Shown here piece by piece: positions 34,001 through 44,689 of a DNA stretch of 64,000 nucleotides. The stretch lies in the NCBI RefSeq assembly GCF_019393635.1, contig NC_057867.1:54529143-54593142 (forward strand), written 5' to 3'. Each line of letters begins with the position of its first letter. Position 1 is the stretch's first letter. The notes beneath the pieces were generated by a model, which saw nothing but the letters and a program-made list of their open reading frames with translations, was not told the origin of the DNA and did not search any database. The translations under genes and the position numbers were made by a program. This stretch comes from Dromiciops gliroides. Taxonomy: Eukaryota; Chordata; Mammalia; Microbiotheria; Microbiotheriidae.

Positions 34001-35789
34001 CTGCTGACCACCTAACTGTGGTAAATACTGGCTGTTTCCAATTTAGAAATTAAGAGGATCATTTCTCTCAAAGAAATGCAAATCTTTTTTTCCTCAGAAT
34101 TTTCTGAATCTTTCTTATACTTTAGCAGATTTTATCCAGGACTTGTATTCCTGGGCTTTCCCAAATGTTTTAGGTATTAAGTTTTTTGCTCCATACTCAT
34201 GCTTGTGACAAGATTTTGTTGTCTCACTACTCATCAGGAAATCATGCTTTATACCACCCATAAGTATGGAGGTTGTTTGGAGCATGGTATTTGGAATGTC
34301 CACTTTCGCTTCTTTAAATATCTAAATTCTATGCAGTGAGAAAAGGCAAGTGACTTCCAGCACACGAAGGAGGAAGTGTCTGCACTTTCTGAAAGCTCTA
34401 GATAGCCCCCAGTTGGGCTGTCTACTTGTAATCCAGACAGCTCCTCATTGCTGACCTTTCTTGAAGGGCTTATTGGCATAGTTTAACATCTAAGTTTGGG
34501 CTGGGAGTTTCTGCCGTCATGATGAGGTCACTGGCTTCGTCATGTCAGGGATAGGGATGGGATTCCACTGCCAACGACTGACTTGTCCATTTTTTTTCTG
34601 AGGAATATGCATGCAGTCCAATGTTGCATTATAGACTGTTCATTAAATTCCAGGAAAGAAAAGGTAACACTACATGAAACTTCAAGGAGATGTTTTAAAG
34701 ACAAATAAAAGGATGTATTTCTTTCTACAATAAATATAGTACCTATAACCCCAAGATGTTATATAGGCTAAAATATAAAGGGACTCAAGAGAGTTTCAAT
34801 AACTGTTATCATCTATCCCATAGATATATTTTGGGATCTTAAGGGAGCTAAGAGAGCCCTCCTCAACCCAAGTTAGCATGGAGTGAAATTGCCATACCCC
34901 ACCCTCTGGTCACACTCTCAGCAATAACCCTAGCTTTTGCCAGTTTCCTTTAAGAGAATACTCTCTGAGGGTGATTCGGGAGGCTTGATTTATGAAAGCT
35001 CAATCTAACCATAATTATCAGAGCACTATAGCAAAAAGTACATCTTTGTATGGTTCCATTAGTGTAGAGAAGGTCAGTACTTTGAATTAGCAAGGTTGAT
35101 TTAAATATTTTCAGTCCATTTTCAATTTTCAGAAATATGAGCTCTAAAGACTCAATTTAGTCTCATTTTGAATTAAGTATCTGGGGGCATTTTCTTCAGA
35201 AAACACATGGTTTTGGATATATAACATCTTTCAGATGAGTGTAATGTTATCATTGCATTGTGCAAAAGGCAATTTTGCCTGTGGGTTCTGTTTTTGCTCC
35301 GTTTCCGTCTCTGTCTCTGTTTCTGTCTCTCATCCCCCACCCCAGCAATGGCTTTTTGAAGAATACCTTAACAAAGGTGTATGAGAACCAGATCTGACAC
35401 CCAGTGCAACCAATTAATAAAAAAATCCTAGAAACAGCAAAACCTACTGGCATGAGTCACAACCTTATACATTGAGGATCTTATTACCATCTGATATATA
35501 GTTAGATGAGCCAAGTGAGCACTTTTAATAGGAGAAAATATAACTTAGGTTACATTAACCATTGACCTATAACATGGAAATAAATATTATTATTTTTCTC
35601 TCCTCAAAAGTAATGTTAACATATGTTTCTTCCAGACAAATTAATCAGCAGATAACTGAGAAAACTCAGGAGGAAAATTATATTAAAAACAATTATTACT
35701 GATTGGTAATTCAGTATATTTATGTAACAAAGGCTCTATATACTTTGCTATTTATACAATTAAGCATTTGGACATGATATTTTATTTTT
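34001..35789. other. Unassigned unique sequence
   Basis: No young repeat in 1.8 kb. Short open frames only, without domains. CRE/AP-1-like words (tgatgaggtcac) occur near 34,520 but are not conclusive. Confidence 0.45.
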
Positions 35790-35935
35790 AATAGCATCTT
35801 ATTTTTTCTCAATGGCACAAAAACCCCAATTTTAAACATTTGTTTTTTTTAAATTTTGAGTTCCAAATTCTCCCTCCTTCTACCCCTCCCCCTTCCTAAG
35901 ACAGCAAGCTATTTGATATAGGTTATGATATAATT
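35790..35935 (-). mobile_element. L1 3' UTR fragment
   Basis: Short minus-strand L1 3' UTR piece (gagttccaaattctccctcc, then gatataggttatg). Confidence 0.7.
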
Positions 35936-35967
35936 TTAGAAATGAAAAATGGCAGCTAATATTTACA

Positions 35968-36127
35968 ATCTGCTCAGTTTTGTTTTGTTTTGCAGGGCAG
36001 TGAGGGTTAAGTGACTTGCCCAGGGTCACACAGCTAGTAAGTGTCACATGTCTGAGGATGGATTTGAACTCAGGTCCTCCTGAATCCAGGGCTGGTGCTT
36101 TATCCACTGCACCACATAGCTGCCCAA
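35968..36127 (-). mobile_element. WSINE1-type CORE-SINE
   Basis: Antisense copy inserted in a MIR-like sequence. The target word cagctaatattta is on both sides (about 35,953 and 36,128). Confidence 0.88.
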
Positions 36128-36179
36128 CAGCTAATATTTATATAACACTTTGGTTCACAGACATCTAGCCCAACCTCTT

Positions 36180-36316
36180 AATTTTACAGACAGTAACTGA
36201 CAACCATATAATGTTTCTTTAGAGGCATGGAAATAAAGACATGGGCTCCATTACCAGTTCTGATGCTTTCTACTTATATCACCTCAGGCAAATCATCTAA
36301 CCTCTCCAGGGCCTCA
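36180..36316 (+). mobile_element. MIR SINE, left part
   Basis: Sense MIR 5' half (caccagttctgatgc-like head, then cctcaggcaaatcatctaac). The 3' half continues at 36,732-36,790 (cctcagtttcctcatcc), so an LTR has split it. Confidence 0.7.
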
Positions 36317-36317
36317 G

Positions 36318-36731
36318 ATGTTTAAAATCTTATTGCTATGATTAAAATCTAATGTGTTGTCACCTTAAATTAGAAGCTTATAGCATTAAGCATTTATTAA
36401 AGTATTTAAAAGTTAGCAAAAGAGAGAGGAAGAACACGTGTAGTTCAGAATGAAAGAGCTTAGCTCCCTGCACCTGCTGCTCCTACCTCGACCTCCAACG
36501 GAAAAGAGAGATCCCCATTCTTTTGAGCTGAAGCTCCCTGCGGGCCCACCCAGGCAGTAGTCCCTACACACAGATCCAAGCTAATTGGCTGGTAGCATTG
36601 ATTGACATGACTTACAGGCGGTTCTATGAATAGATGTAACTTCACATGCTTTATCCTCAGGGGTGTGTTGCCCTGGTTCTCACAATGTCTTTCTTCAGCA
36701 GGGGGGTGCGGGTGGCACCCTGATTCTCACA
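36318..36731 (-). mobile_element. Solo LTR-like element (copy 3, related family)
   Basis: On the minus strand it begins TGTGAGAATCAGGG and ends TTTTAAACA. An AATAAA signal is present near its 3' end, and a 3' block (gtgacaacacattaga) resembles that of the LTRs at 465 and 4492. About 413 bp, no internal retroviral sequence. It splits a MIR. The flanking repeat is about 16 bp (ctctccagggcctcag / ctctccggggcctcag), longer than the 4-6 bp normal for retroviruses. A fossil. Confidence 0.65.
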
Positions 36732-36894
36732 CTCTCCGGGGCCTCAGTTTCCTCATCCTTCAAAAAAGGGCTTGGACTAAATGACTGATAACACCTTATG
36801 CAATTCTCATTCAAATATTTTGTATATAATTAAAACACAATTATATAGTACTTTATTATTACAAAACATTTTCTATATCTTTAACATATATGAT

Positions 36895-37035
36895 TCTCGG
36901 GAGAATCCTGGGGTCTTAGATTCTGCCAATATTGTTTATTTACTCTGTTTTAGAGATAAGGAAACTGAGCCTCGGTGAGGTTAAATGCCTTGTTTGAAGT
37001 TACTCAGCTAGTGGCAGAAGAGGGACTTAAAATTA
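36895..37035 (-). mobile_element. Old MIR SINE fragment
   Basis: Antisense MIR 3' and CORE region (gataaggaaactgagcctcg, then actcagctagtggcag). Confidence 0.65.
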
Positions 37036-37315
37036 TTATCATAGACTAAATATTTGTAGGTAGCTTCTGTTTTTGCATATATAGGATGTGAGCACTTTTT
37101 TATTACCCTATTACAAACCTATTACAGGTGGGAGACTGGGCATAGAACATTTGCATATACAGGCAGGCACAGTGGATGTCCTGAATTTTGTTGAGTTGCT
37201 GCCCTTGACCCTCCTCCCTTTAATTCCATATTACACAGGATGGGTCACTGGGTAGGGGAAGGGATAGATGTAGAAATGAAGGTGATAGAAAACAGAAGCT
37301 CACAATACAGTTTTT

Positions 37316-37469
37316 CTTTTTTTTTTCTTTTTTGCAGTGCAATGAAAGTTAAGTTACTTGCTCGGGGTCACACAGCTAGTAAGTGTCAAGTGTCTGAGGC
37401 CAGATTTGAACTCAGGTCCTCCTGAATCCAGGGCTGGTGCTTTATCCATTGTGCCACCTAGCTGTCCTA
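37316..37469 (-). mobile_element. WSINE1-type CORE-SINE
   Basis: Antisense copy with 15-bp target duplication cacaatacagttttt (37,301-37,315 and 37,470-37,484). Confidence 0.92.
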
Positions 37470-37579
37470 CACAATACAGTTTTTATAAAATAGGATGAGT
37501 TCTAGTCATCCTGAAAAGGGGAGTGATAGTCTGTAGTCTCCTAAACTACTTCAAGCCCTGTGTTCAGTGTTTGAGTTTC

Positions 37580-37747
37580 TTTTTCTTTCTTTCTTTTTTT
37601 TTGGGGGGGCAGGGCAGTGGGGGCTAAGTGACTTTCCCAGAGTCACACAGCTAGTAAGTGTCAAGTGTCTGAGGTCAGATTTGAACTTAGGTCTTCCTGA
37701 ATCTAGGGCCAGTTCTTTATCCACTGTAGCGCCAACCTAGCTGCCCT
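37580..37747 (-). mobile_element. WSINE1-type CORE-SINE
   Basis: Antisense copy with 15-bp target duplication cagtgtttgagtttc (37,565-37,579 and 37,748-37,762). More diverged than most. Confidence 0.92.
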
Positions 37748-37764
37748 CAGTGTTTGAGTTTCAA

Positions 37765-37930
37765 TATAAACAGAGGCTTGTGAGCATCATGGATTTGGGT
37801 TCTATTTTTGGTTCTGCTACTAATGGGCCATGTGACTTTAGGCAAACTACTCCACTTCTCTGGGTTTATTACCCCCATCTGTAAAACAGGGGGTCAAGAG
37901 AGAGGAGGTGATCTCTAAGATGCTTTTCTG
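37765..37930 (+). mobile_element. Old MIR SINE
   Basis: Sense MIR (ggttctgctactaatgggcc, then cccatctgtaaaacaggggg). Confidence 0.7.
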
Positions 37931-37979
37931 TATCTCACAATGTTTGAGCACCACATTACCCATTTATTGGTAAGATCAC

Positions 37980-39792
37980 CAGCAATCTTTCAGGTTTACA
38001 TTTGAATTTTTAAAAAATGCAGCTTTGGAATAACTAGACCCAACAACAAAACTTTCAGTTAGAAACCAGGACTTCGGAAGAGGTGAATTTCCTTTGTAAT
38101 TTTACCACTCAGATGCTACTGCATATGATGAAACCTGCATAAACTAATCATGTTAATCTAGAACACGAGCAAGACTCAGATGAGTAACCAAGGTACTCAG
38201 TTTTCACTGGAACATTTCATGCAAAGCAGAACTCACGAGGGGTCATTTGGCTTTCTTGAAAAGCATGCCAAAGTGCATAGAATGTGAGCATTTAAGTAAA
38301 TGTGGCCTAATAGAGGAAGGCTGAATCACAAGTGCATTGGGAAATAAAAAGAAATTTGACCATTTACCTCCAGTCCTTTCCCCTCTCTGTTCCTCAGTTT
38401 CTGGAGGTGATGGACCATACAATCCCAGTGATATGCACACGGGCACACATGGACATGGCATTCTAATGGAGATACTTTAATGGCAATATTAGTATTTGGC
38501 ATTATTGGAATATCAGTAGCAGGTTTTTCCTTTTGAATACACCATTCTCTTAATAAACCCCAAACCCCTGGGTTCCAAAACAATGTTACCCAGCCCTAGA
38601 AAGATAACCTTGATATACTATATTGGTCTGAACATAAGCCACCATCAAATAGAAGCAAATATCTACAATAGGGTAGCTTTGAAAGGGGTGAAAAAAAGAG
38701 GAGACATATATTATAGGCTGAACTCCAGTTTTAAAGAAATCATACTTGATGATGTTGGGGATGCCTTTTTTGAACTGATATGCTAAAATCTATTCATTGA
38801 AGCCAAAAGAAAGTTTTAGGGATGTAGAGAAAATATTTGGATATGCCATGGATCAAGGTATGCTATCTGATTCTACCAGGATTCATGACTGGGTAACATT
38901 GGACCTACAGTCACTTAATATGGACAGGGACAAAAGATGAACAATTTCTGAAGATGGTCCCACTGTCTCATGTAGCTGGGTTGTGACATTTGTGACTCTC
39001 AAATGTACTTTTCTCTGGTTTGAGGATCAAGTAATTTCACTCTTGTAAGCAAAATATTTCAGAGATTCAGATTTTACTGGAGTACTGCAGCACCAAAATA
39101 GCTGTACATACAGTCAACCTCTGAATGAACAAAAGTAGTAATGATCTTCAAATCTATACAGCTTTTGATTCTGTCTTGGTAACGGAAGCAACATCACCAG
39201 TTGGGGAGCAACTTATACACACCCTCTGTGGCTGCCTCTAATTAATTGCCAGTTAATAAAATGCTATCGTTTCTTTAATCAGCTAATTAACTAACTCAAC
39301 AACTTAACAGGGAAGGAAGGTTGGGAACAAGGGAGGCATGGAATAGTAAATTGGTCAAAGTGGAGAACAATTTTTGTAGGTTGGTGTTAGAAACCCTTTA
39401 AATGAAAAGGATTTTGTTCTACCTTGACTGGTTCCCCTTTTCTTTCCTTCTTTTCTCTCTTGCCGTCTGTAATTGTTAAGTGCCCTAACTGGCTGATTAA
39501 CTAGTTATTAAAGACAGACTTAAGAAGGTTGTAAGATCTTTTTGCTCTTTTTAAAAAAAATGGCTGAAATGATATGCATAAATAGCTATCTATTCATGGT
39601 CTTTGGTATCATTTATTCTACAATCTTAAAATGCAAGTGTAGTTTGAGGTATGAGGTAAGAAGTATAATATTAAGATGGCTAATTCTCTTTTCTTTCCAG
39701 TGCTTGGATTTCCAAACAGTAACAAAACAGTAGTGTGCTTTATTGAAAGCACATTTATTGCCCTAGAATTACTATTACTGTACTTTCTTTTG
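37980..39792. other. Unassigned unique sequence, homeodomain-like words
   Basis: No young repeat in 1.8 kb. The segment 39,230-39,310 is dense in TAATTA/TTAATTAA-type words (ctaattaattgcc, then gctaattaactaac), a pattern seen in some conserved enhancers. No exon recognised. Confidence 0.4.
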
Positions 39793-39806
39793 AAAATTTA
39801 GTTAAG

Positions 39807-39970
39807 GGGCAGCTAGGTGGCACAGTGGATAGAGCACCGGCCCTGGATTCAGGAGGACCTGAGTTCAAATCCGGCTTCAGACACTTGACACTTACTAGCT
39901 GTGTGATCCTGGGCAAGTCACTTAACCCCAATTGCCTCACCAAAAAAAAAAAAGAAAGAAAGAAAGAAAG
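39807..39970 (+). mobile_element. CORE-SINE, AATTGCCTCAC tail, with (GAAA)n
   Basis: Sense copy with head, CORE and a tail grown into GAAA repeats. Target duplication aaaatttagttaag / aaaatctagttaag. Confidence 0.93.
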
Positions 39971-40299
39971 AAAATCTAGTTAAGACTCTAGGCACCAAAC
40001 ATAATCAGGCAAGATTCTCCTCACCTCATTATTCTGAAGTGTCCCCAGAAGTGGACAGTAAGAAGAGAGAACCCAGAACAAAAAGCACTGTGCCTGTCCC
40101 CAAGAGCTTACAATTGATTTATTTTTCCCTTTTGTAAATTCAAACTCCCAGCCCTTTGGATTTAGGAAAAGAGGAAATGGCTCAAAGCTTGCCAGACAAA
40201 ATCCTCAAGGTTGAGCTGCTAAACTAACAGCACATGGCCAGAGTTAGGAATGTTCTATCCTTCTAAAACTAAGACCCAGCATGGGAGGAATCCTGTTGG

Positions 40300-43200
40300 G
40301 TTGCCATTTCACTGTTTATTTCATGAAAGCCCTGGGCCTTTCCAAAAAAGAATCAAGCAAAGCGTAGGAGAGATTCTATAACACAAGCAACACATTGGGA
40401 TCCTTCTATTGTAAAAAAGCCTGGTGTGCTCCCCCCTATTTTTAAACTACAAAACGGATTTTGCACGTTCTGCCATAAATAAAAAGAAAAAATAAAGGTA
40501 GACTTTACATGAGCAAACAGAGTAACTTCCAGAACAAATGAATTAAAATGTTTCACAATCATAAAACATACAGGTTTAAAAATAAAACTTGAAAATGAAC
40601 AAGACTTCAAGTGAGTCACCTAGACATACGTGAAGAGCAAATAAAACGTGGTTCAGACATTTTGTACTAGTTTCCCATTTTTTAAAACCTAATTTTGCTT
40701 AAAGCACAAATCTGTTCAATGTTTTAAGACCTGCCTTTCTAGTTGGCTTTTAAAAGTTTTAGTGAGGGGCAGCTAGATGGAGCAGTGGATAAAGCACTGA
40801 CCCTGGATTCAGAAGGACCTGAGTTCAAATCCAACCTCAGATACTTGACACTTACTAGCTGTGTGACCCTGGGCAAGTCACTTAACCCTCATTGCCCTGC
40901 AAAAACAAAAAACAAAAACAAAAACAAACAAAAGTTTTAGTGAGAATCGTTTGATGGAAAGTGGCACTAGTGACAACATAACTTTGTTCCCAAGATGCTT
41001 GTGACAAAGTGTTGTCTCTTTTAAACAAGAGACTTAAGAAGCAAAAGAAATGTTTGTGTAAAAGTCTGTCTTTCACAGTAGGATCCTGCACTTGTCTCAC
41101 TGGTTTTTCTTGAGTTGTCGGGCTCTGTAGATGTCATGGATGGGTGGTGCTACTATGTGTTTCTCTTCATCCTCTTCTAAATTGTCATTAGGTCGTTTGA
41201 CCCCTTTGGTGAGCATGGTGTTGCTTTCTATGAGCACATTCATTTCTATGGCTTGATTTGGTATTTCTCCAGTAATGATCTTCACAGTTTCTTCAATGGA
41301 GCATGGGATCTTGCATCTTCGGAAAATTTCCATCGATACATCTACTGGCACAAAAGGACCCTGGAAACAGATGGGAGGAGGGAGGAGTTTCATTAAAAAT
41401 ACAGCAGCAGGTGGCACTGGAAACACTCCGCCAGGCACAGGGTGTAAGCCTGGGGGTGCTAAATGTCTTGGCAGAAAGGGCATCATTTTCTGGATGTCTG
41501 GCTTGGGGTATTTAGGTTTTCTATTCGTTTCATATTTAAAGACAGGCAGTGTGGAAGGAGTTACCATGGGGTCAGGAGTGGTGGTTGCTAGCATGGACTG
41601 AGTGATGTCCATATAGCCAAGAGCCTTCAGTTCACTTTCCGAGCAGGGATACAAATCCATGAACTTGTACCTATAAACCAGTAATGCTGTTTCCTTGTAT
41701 TCATATTCTTCCTTGAATGCTGTGAGCTGTCTTTTCTCCACTTTCAGGATACTGGCCAGATCACCATGGCTACTTTCAAAAGCCAGGAATTGGGCCCATA
41801 TTTCTCCACATTTCTCAGATGGAAGGATTCCAGATGTCAATACTCGTTCAAACAAAACTCGTGTATTGTTGTCCTCATTCAGGTGAGAAAGGTAGTCAAT
41901 ATAGGCTAATACATATTCTGGAATGTTCCCATATTTTTTAGCCCTAGCTCAAAAATCTTAAAGGCCACCAATGTATCCTTGCTACAGTAGTACTCTATTA
42001 ATGCTGCAGTAACATAGATATGATAGTGTGTTCTACTGTCTTCTCTTGCTTTTAAAAATATCATCCTTCCAGCTTTGATGCCTTCTGCTTGCCTTGCAAA
42101 CTTCATATACTGGATATATACCAGAGTAGGATCAATGTCCTCAATAGCCAGAATTCGACTGTATATGCCATGTACCTTATCATATTTCATTTGACTCTCT
42201 TCGTGGTCTGCATATGCAAAATAAAGAAGCATATTTTTCTTCAATAGGGTACTAATAGCTCTCTCATACACATTAGCAGCTTCATTGCTAAATGACAGCA
42301 TTATTCACATCCCCTTTCTCATTCATCAGCTTACTGGACTGATCTAGGTATTGCACAGCTTCATACCATATGTCTGGGTGATGGCCCAGCACCAGCAGGC
42401 ACTACTCATATGCAAACATAACTCTTTTTGTTATGAGCGTCTGATCTTCTGTTCGGAGAGGGTTGCTCTTTTCCCACTGTATGTATCTCTTCCACAAGTC
42501 TACTTGCTGAGCCTCTTGGGGAATATTCTGTGGATATACTGAAGGAGCATTGTGGTCTAAACCTTTCGTTACTGTTTCATACCCTTTTGCTACACGTCTT
42601 GCATTCATGTACTCTTTAATCTTATCATCAATCAATTTTTTGGCTAGATGTGTATTGATGCTCTCTTCATATTTGTTATAATCCCTCCAAAGTTGCCCAA
42701 TATTGATCATTGGGTTAACACAACCTCGTTGATAAACTCTTCGGATAGCTGTTATTCTTTGATTTTCTGCATAAGACCCGAAAGTTTCCACACCTTTCAA
42801 GAAATTGATGTAATCCATCCAAATCTGATAAGACATAATTTCCATTCCAATTTTATCCAAAGCAAAGTTGTATGCTTGTGCCATTTTCTCTTGTTTTCTT
42901 TAATATATGAAAGACAACACTTCCACAAATCAATATGTGAAACCATTAAAAGGCATCTCTGAAATAACTTTTCACCCGTGTCAAAATTTTTAGCTTTCAT
43001 CTCTGCTTCAGTGTATAGTTTCCAGAATCTTCCAGAACTGGGGAACTGAACAACAAGGCATTCATATGTCTTACGTGCTTTGTCTATAGTATGATTCTGT
43101 GCCTCTCAAATCAGAGTGCTCCAAGTGGTAAGGTCAAATGGATTCTCTTCTAATTTCTTTTCTGCTTTCTTCACTTTGTCCAGGACATATTCAGTACTGT

Positions 43201-43390
43201 GCTCGGTGGCTCCATTGCCAGACATTATGCCAGAGTGCCTGATAAAAGCCTTATGAGCTGGTCTGCAGTATGGACTAGAAAGAAAAAAAGAAAAAGGAAA
43301 CTCAAAGTCACCTCTAGAAAAAAAGCAGGTGAGATGCTTCTCCCCAGAAGGTGGCTCTGGACCACCAGCACCTGCTGCTGCCATTGTCTT
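40300..43390 (-). pseudogene. CSTF3: Processed pseudogene (retrocopy) of CSTF3
   Basis: CSTF3 (CstF-77) is the HAT-repeat scaffold of the cleavage stimulation factor that acts in 3'-end processing of pre-mRNA in the nucleus. The copy begins at the ATG at 43,225 ([20 protein letters not shown]) and ends at TGA 41,097-41,099 ([11 protein letters not shown]), about 2.13 kb without introns against roughly 717 codons in the parent. The HAT region, the proline-rich part ([14 protein letters not shown]) and the C-terminal end are all recognisable. Seen lesions: a stop in place of Arg (43,106-43,108, TGA in IREAQ), a ~20-bp loss near 42,890, a stop in place of Gln (42,402-42,404), a frameshift near 42,300 and a 1-bp A-run loss near 41,940. 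The last 250 codons remain open. Downstream sequence to about 40,300, including AATAAA at 40,320-40,315, is probably 3' UTR. No clear A-tail remains. Non-functional as a full protein. Confidence 0.93.
40767..40929 (+). mobile_element. CORE-SINE inside the CSTF3 retrocopy 3' UTR
   Basis: Sense copy with an (AAAAAC)n-type tail. 15-bp target duplication aaaagttttagtgag (40,752-40,766 and 40,930-40,944). It postdates the retrocopy. Confidence 0.93.
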
Positions 43391-43539
43391 TTCTGAGAGG
43401 AGTCAAAATGGTACCACTTTGACCCTGTCAGGGGTCTGAAGGGAGAATAGCCAGGGAACCGAGGGCCACTGTTACACCAGCAGTGCCCTCACGCAGCACC
43501 TAGACAGCATAAACCACAAGGCCCTTCTAATAAAAGTAG

Positions 43540-43770
43540 TAATTCAAGTTTATATCATGCTTTAAGTGTTACAAAGTGCTTTAAATATTTTTTTTATTTG
43601 GCCTTCAGTCTTATCCATGATAACTGATAACAACTGGGACTTAGAGAGAAGCCAGAGTTTCATAGTTACCTTCTGTATGTGGTGGGGAAAGAGGAGGTTT
43701 TAAACCTGGGTCTTGCCTAATTCCATGCAACAGGCTCAATCCCACTACTTCACACTACCTCTCTACTAGG
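43540..43770 (-). mobile_element. Old MIR SINE
   Basis: Antisense THER1/MIR-like sequence (ttacaaagtgctttaaatat, then ggacttagagagaagccaga and a CORE remnant). Confidence 0.65.
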
Positions 43771-44360
43771 CAGCATCAAGTCTAATGGAAGTGCTTTTGT
43801 GGGTACCTACTCTATTCACAATTCCAAGGGGGTCGTTTTCACTTGGGTAAGCTGGCCTAGATTCACAGAATCTGAACAAGAAGGAACCTTCTAAGTCACT
43901 GTTTTAACACAGAATTTGGAGGCAGCAACCTCCATTGCCAGTGGGAAAAATCCAATGGTCACACAGATAGGAGTGGCTAGTAACAGGTCTGATCTCAAGG
44001 AGTGAAAGGATCTGCTGTTGAGGCACATGACTCAGTTTAGCCCTTGTTTTTTATATTCTCTAAGTCAAAGACTTGAATTTTAAGTGTGGCTACTAATTTC
44101 TAGTCACATTCTTGGGCTATGGCTCATGCTTCTAAGAAGAAAACTATGAGGCCTGAAGGCATAGTACTACCAAAGCAACCCAAAACTCAGCAGAAGGGTG
44201 CATGCCAAGAAAAAGTTCAGGAAGCAAGCTTTATTCAGGTAGGATACTCACACAGTATAGAGGTGGTCAGAGGGGATGGACAAACAGGGAGTGTGGACAA
44301 GTGGGGAAGTCTTCTGGAGTCCTGGATGGTTAGGCACCTAATGTAAAGAAAAGATCAGGT

Positions 44361-44511
44361 GTTTTTTTTTTTTTGGTGAGTCAATTGGGGTTAAATGACT
44401 TGCCCAGGGTCACACAGCTAGTAAGTGACAAGGGTCTGAGGCCAGATTTGAACTCAGGTCCTCCTGAATCCAGGGCCGGTGCTCTATCCACTGCACCACC
44501 TAGCTGCCCCC
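44361..44511 (-). mobile_element. CORE-SINE, first of a same-site pair
   Basis: Antisense AATTG-tail copy between aagaaaagatca (about 44,347) and aagaagatcactttt (44,512), an imperfect target duplication. Confidence 0.88.
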
Positions 44512-44526
44512 AAGAAGATCACTTTT

Positions 44527-44672
44527 TTTTTTTTTTTGCGGGGCAATGGGGGTTAAGTGCTTGCCCAGGGTCACACAGCTAGTAGGTGTCAAGTGTCTGA
44601 GGCCGGATTTGAATTCAGGTCCTCCTGAATCCAGGGCCGGTGCTTTATCCACTGTGCCACCTAGCTGCCCCC
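44527..44672 (-). mobile_element. CORE-SINE, second of a same-site pair
   Basis: Antisense GCGGGGCAATG-tail copy with perfect target duplication aagaagatcactttt (44,512-44,526 and 44,673-44,687). One base of the CORE is lost (gtgcttgccc). A different tail subfamily from its neighbour. Confidence 0.93.
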
Positions 44673-44689
44673 AAGAAGATCACTTTTAA

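Noticed and set aside
36460-36645. 61-codon minus-strand frame
   Set aside because: Lies wholly inside the LTR-like element at 36,318-36,731.
41275-41601. 108-codon plus-strand frame
   Set aside because: Antisense shadow of the CSTF3 retrocopy.
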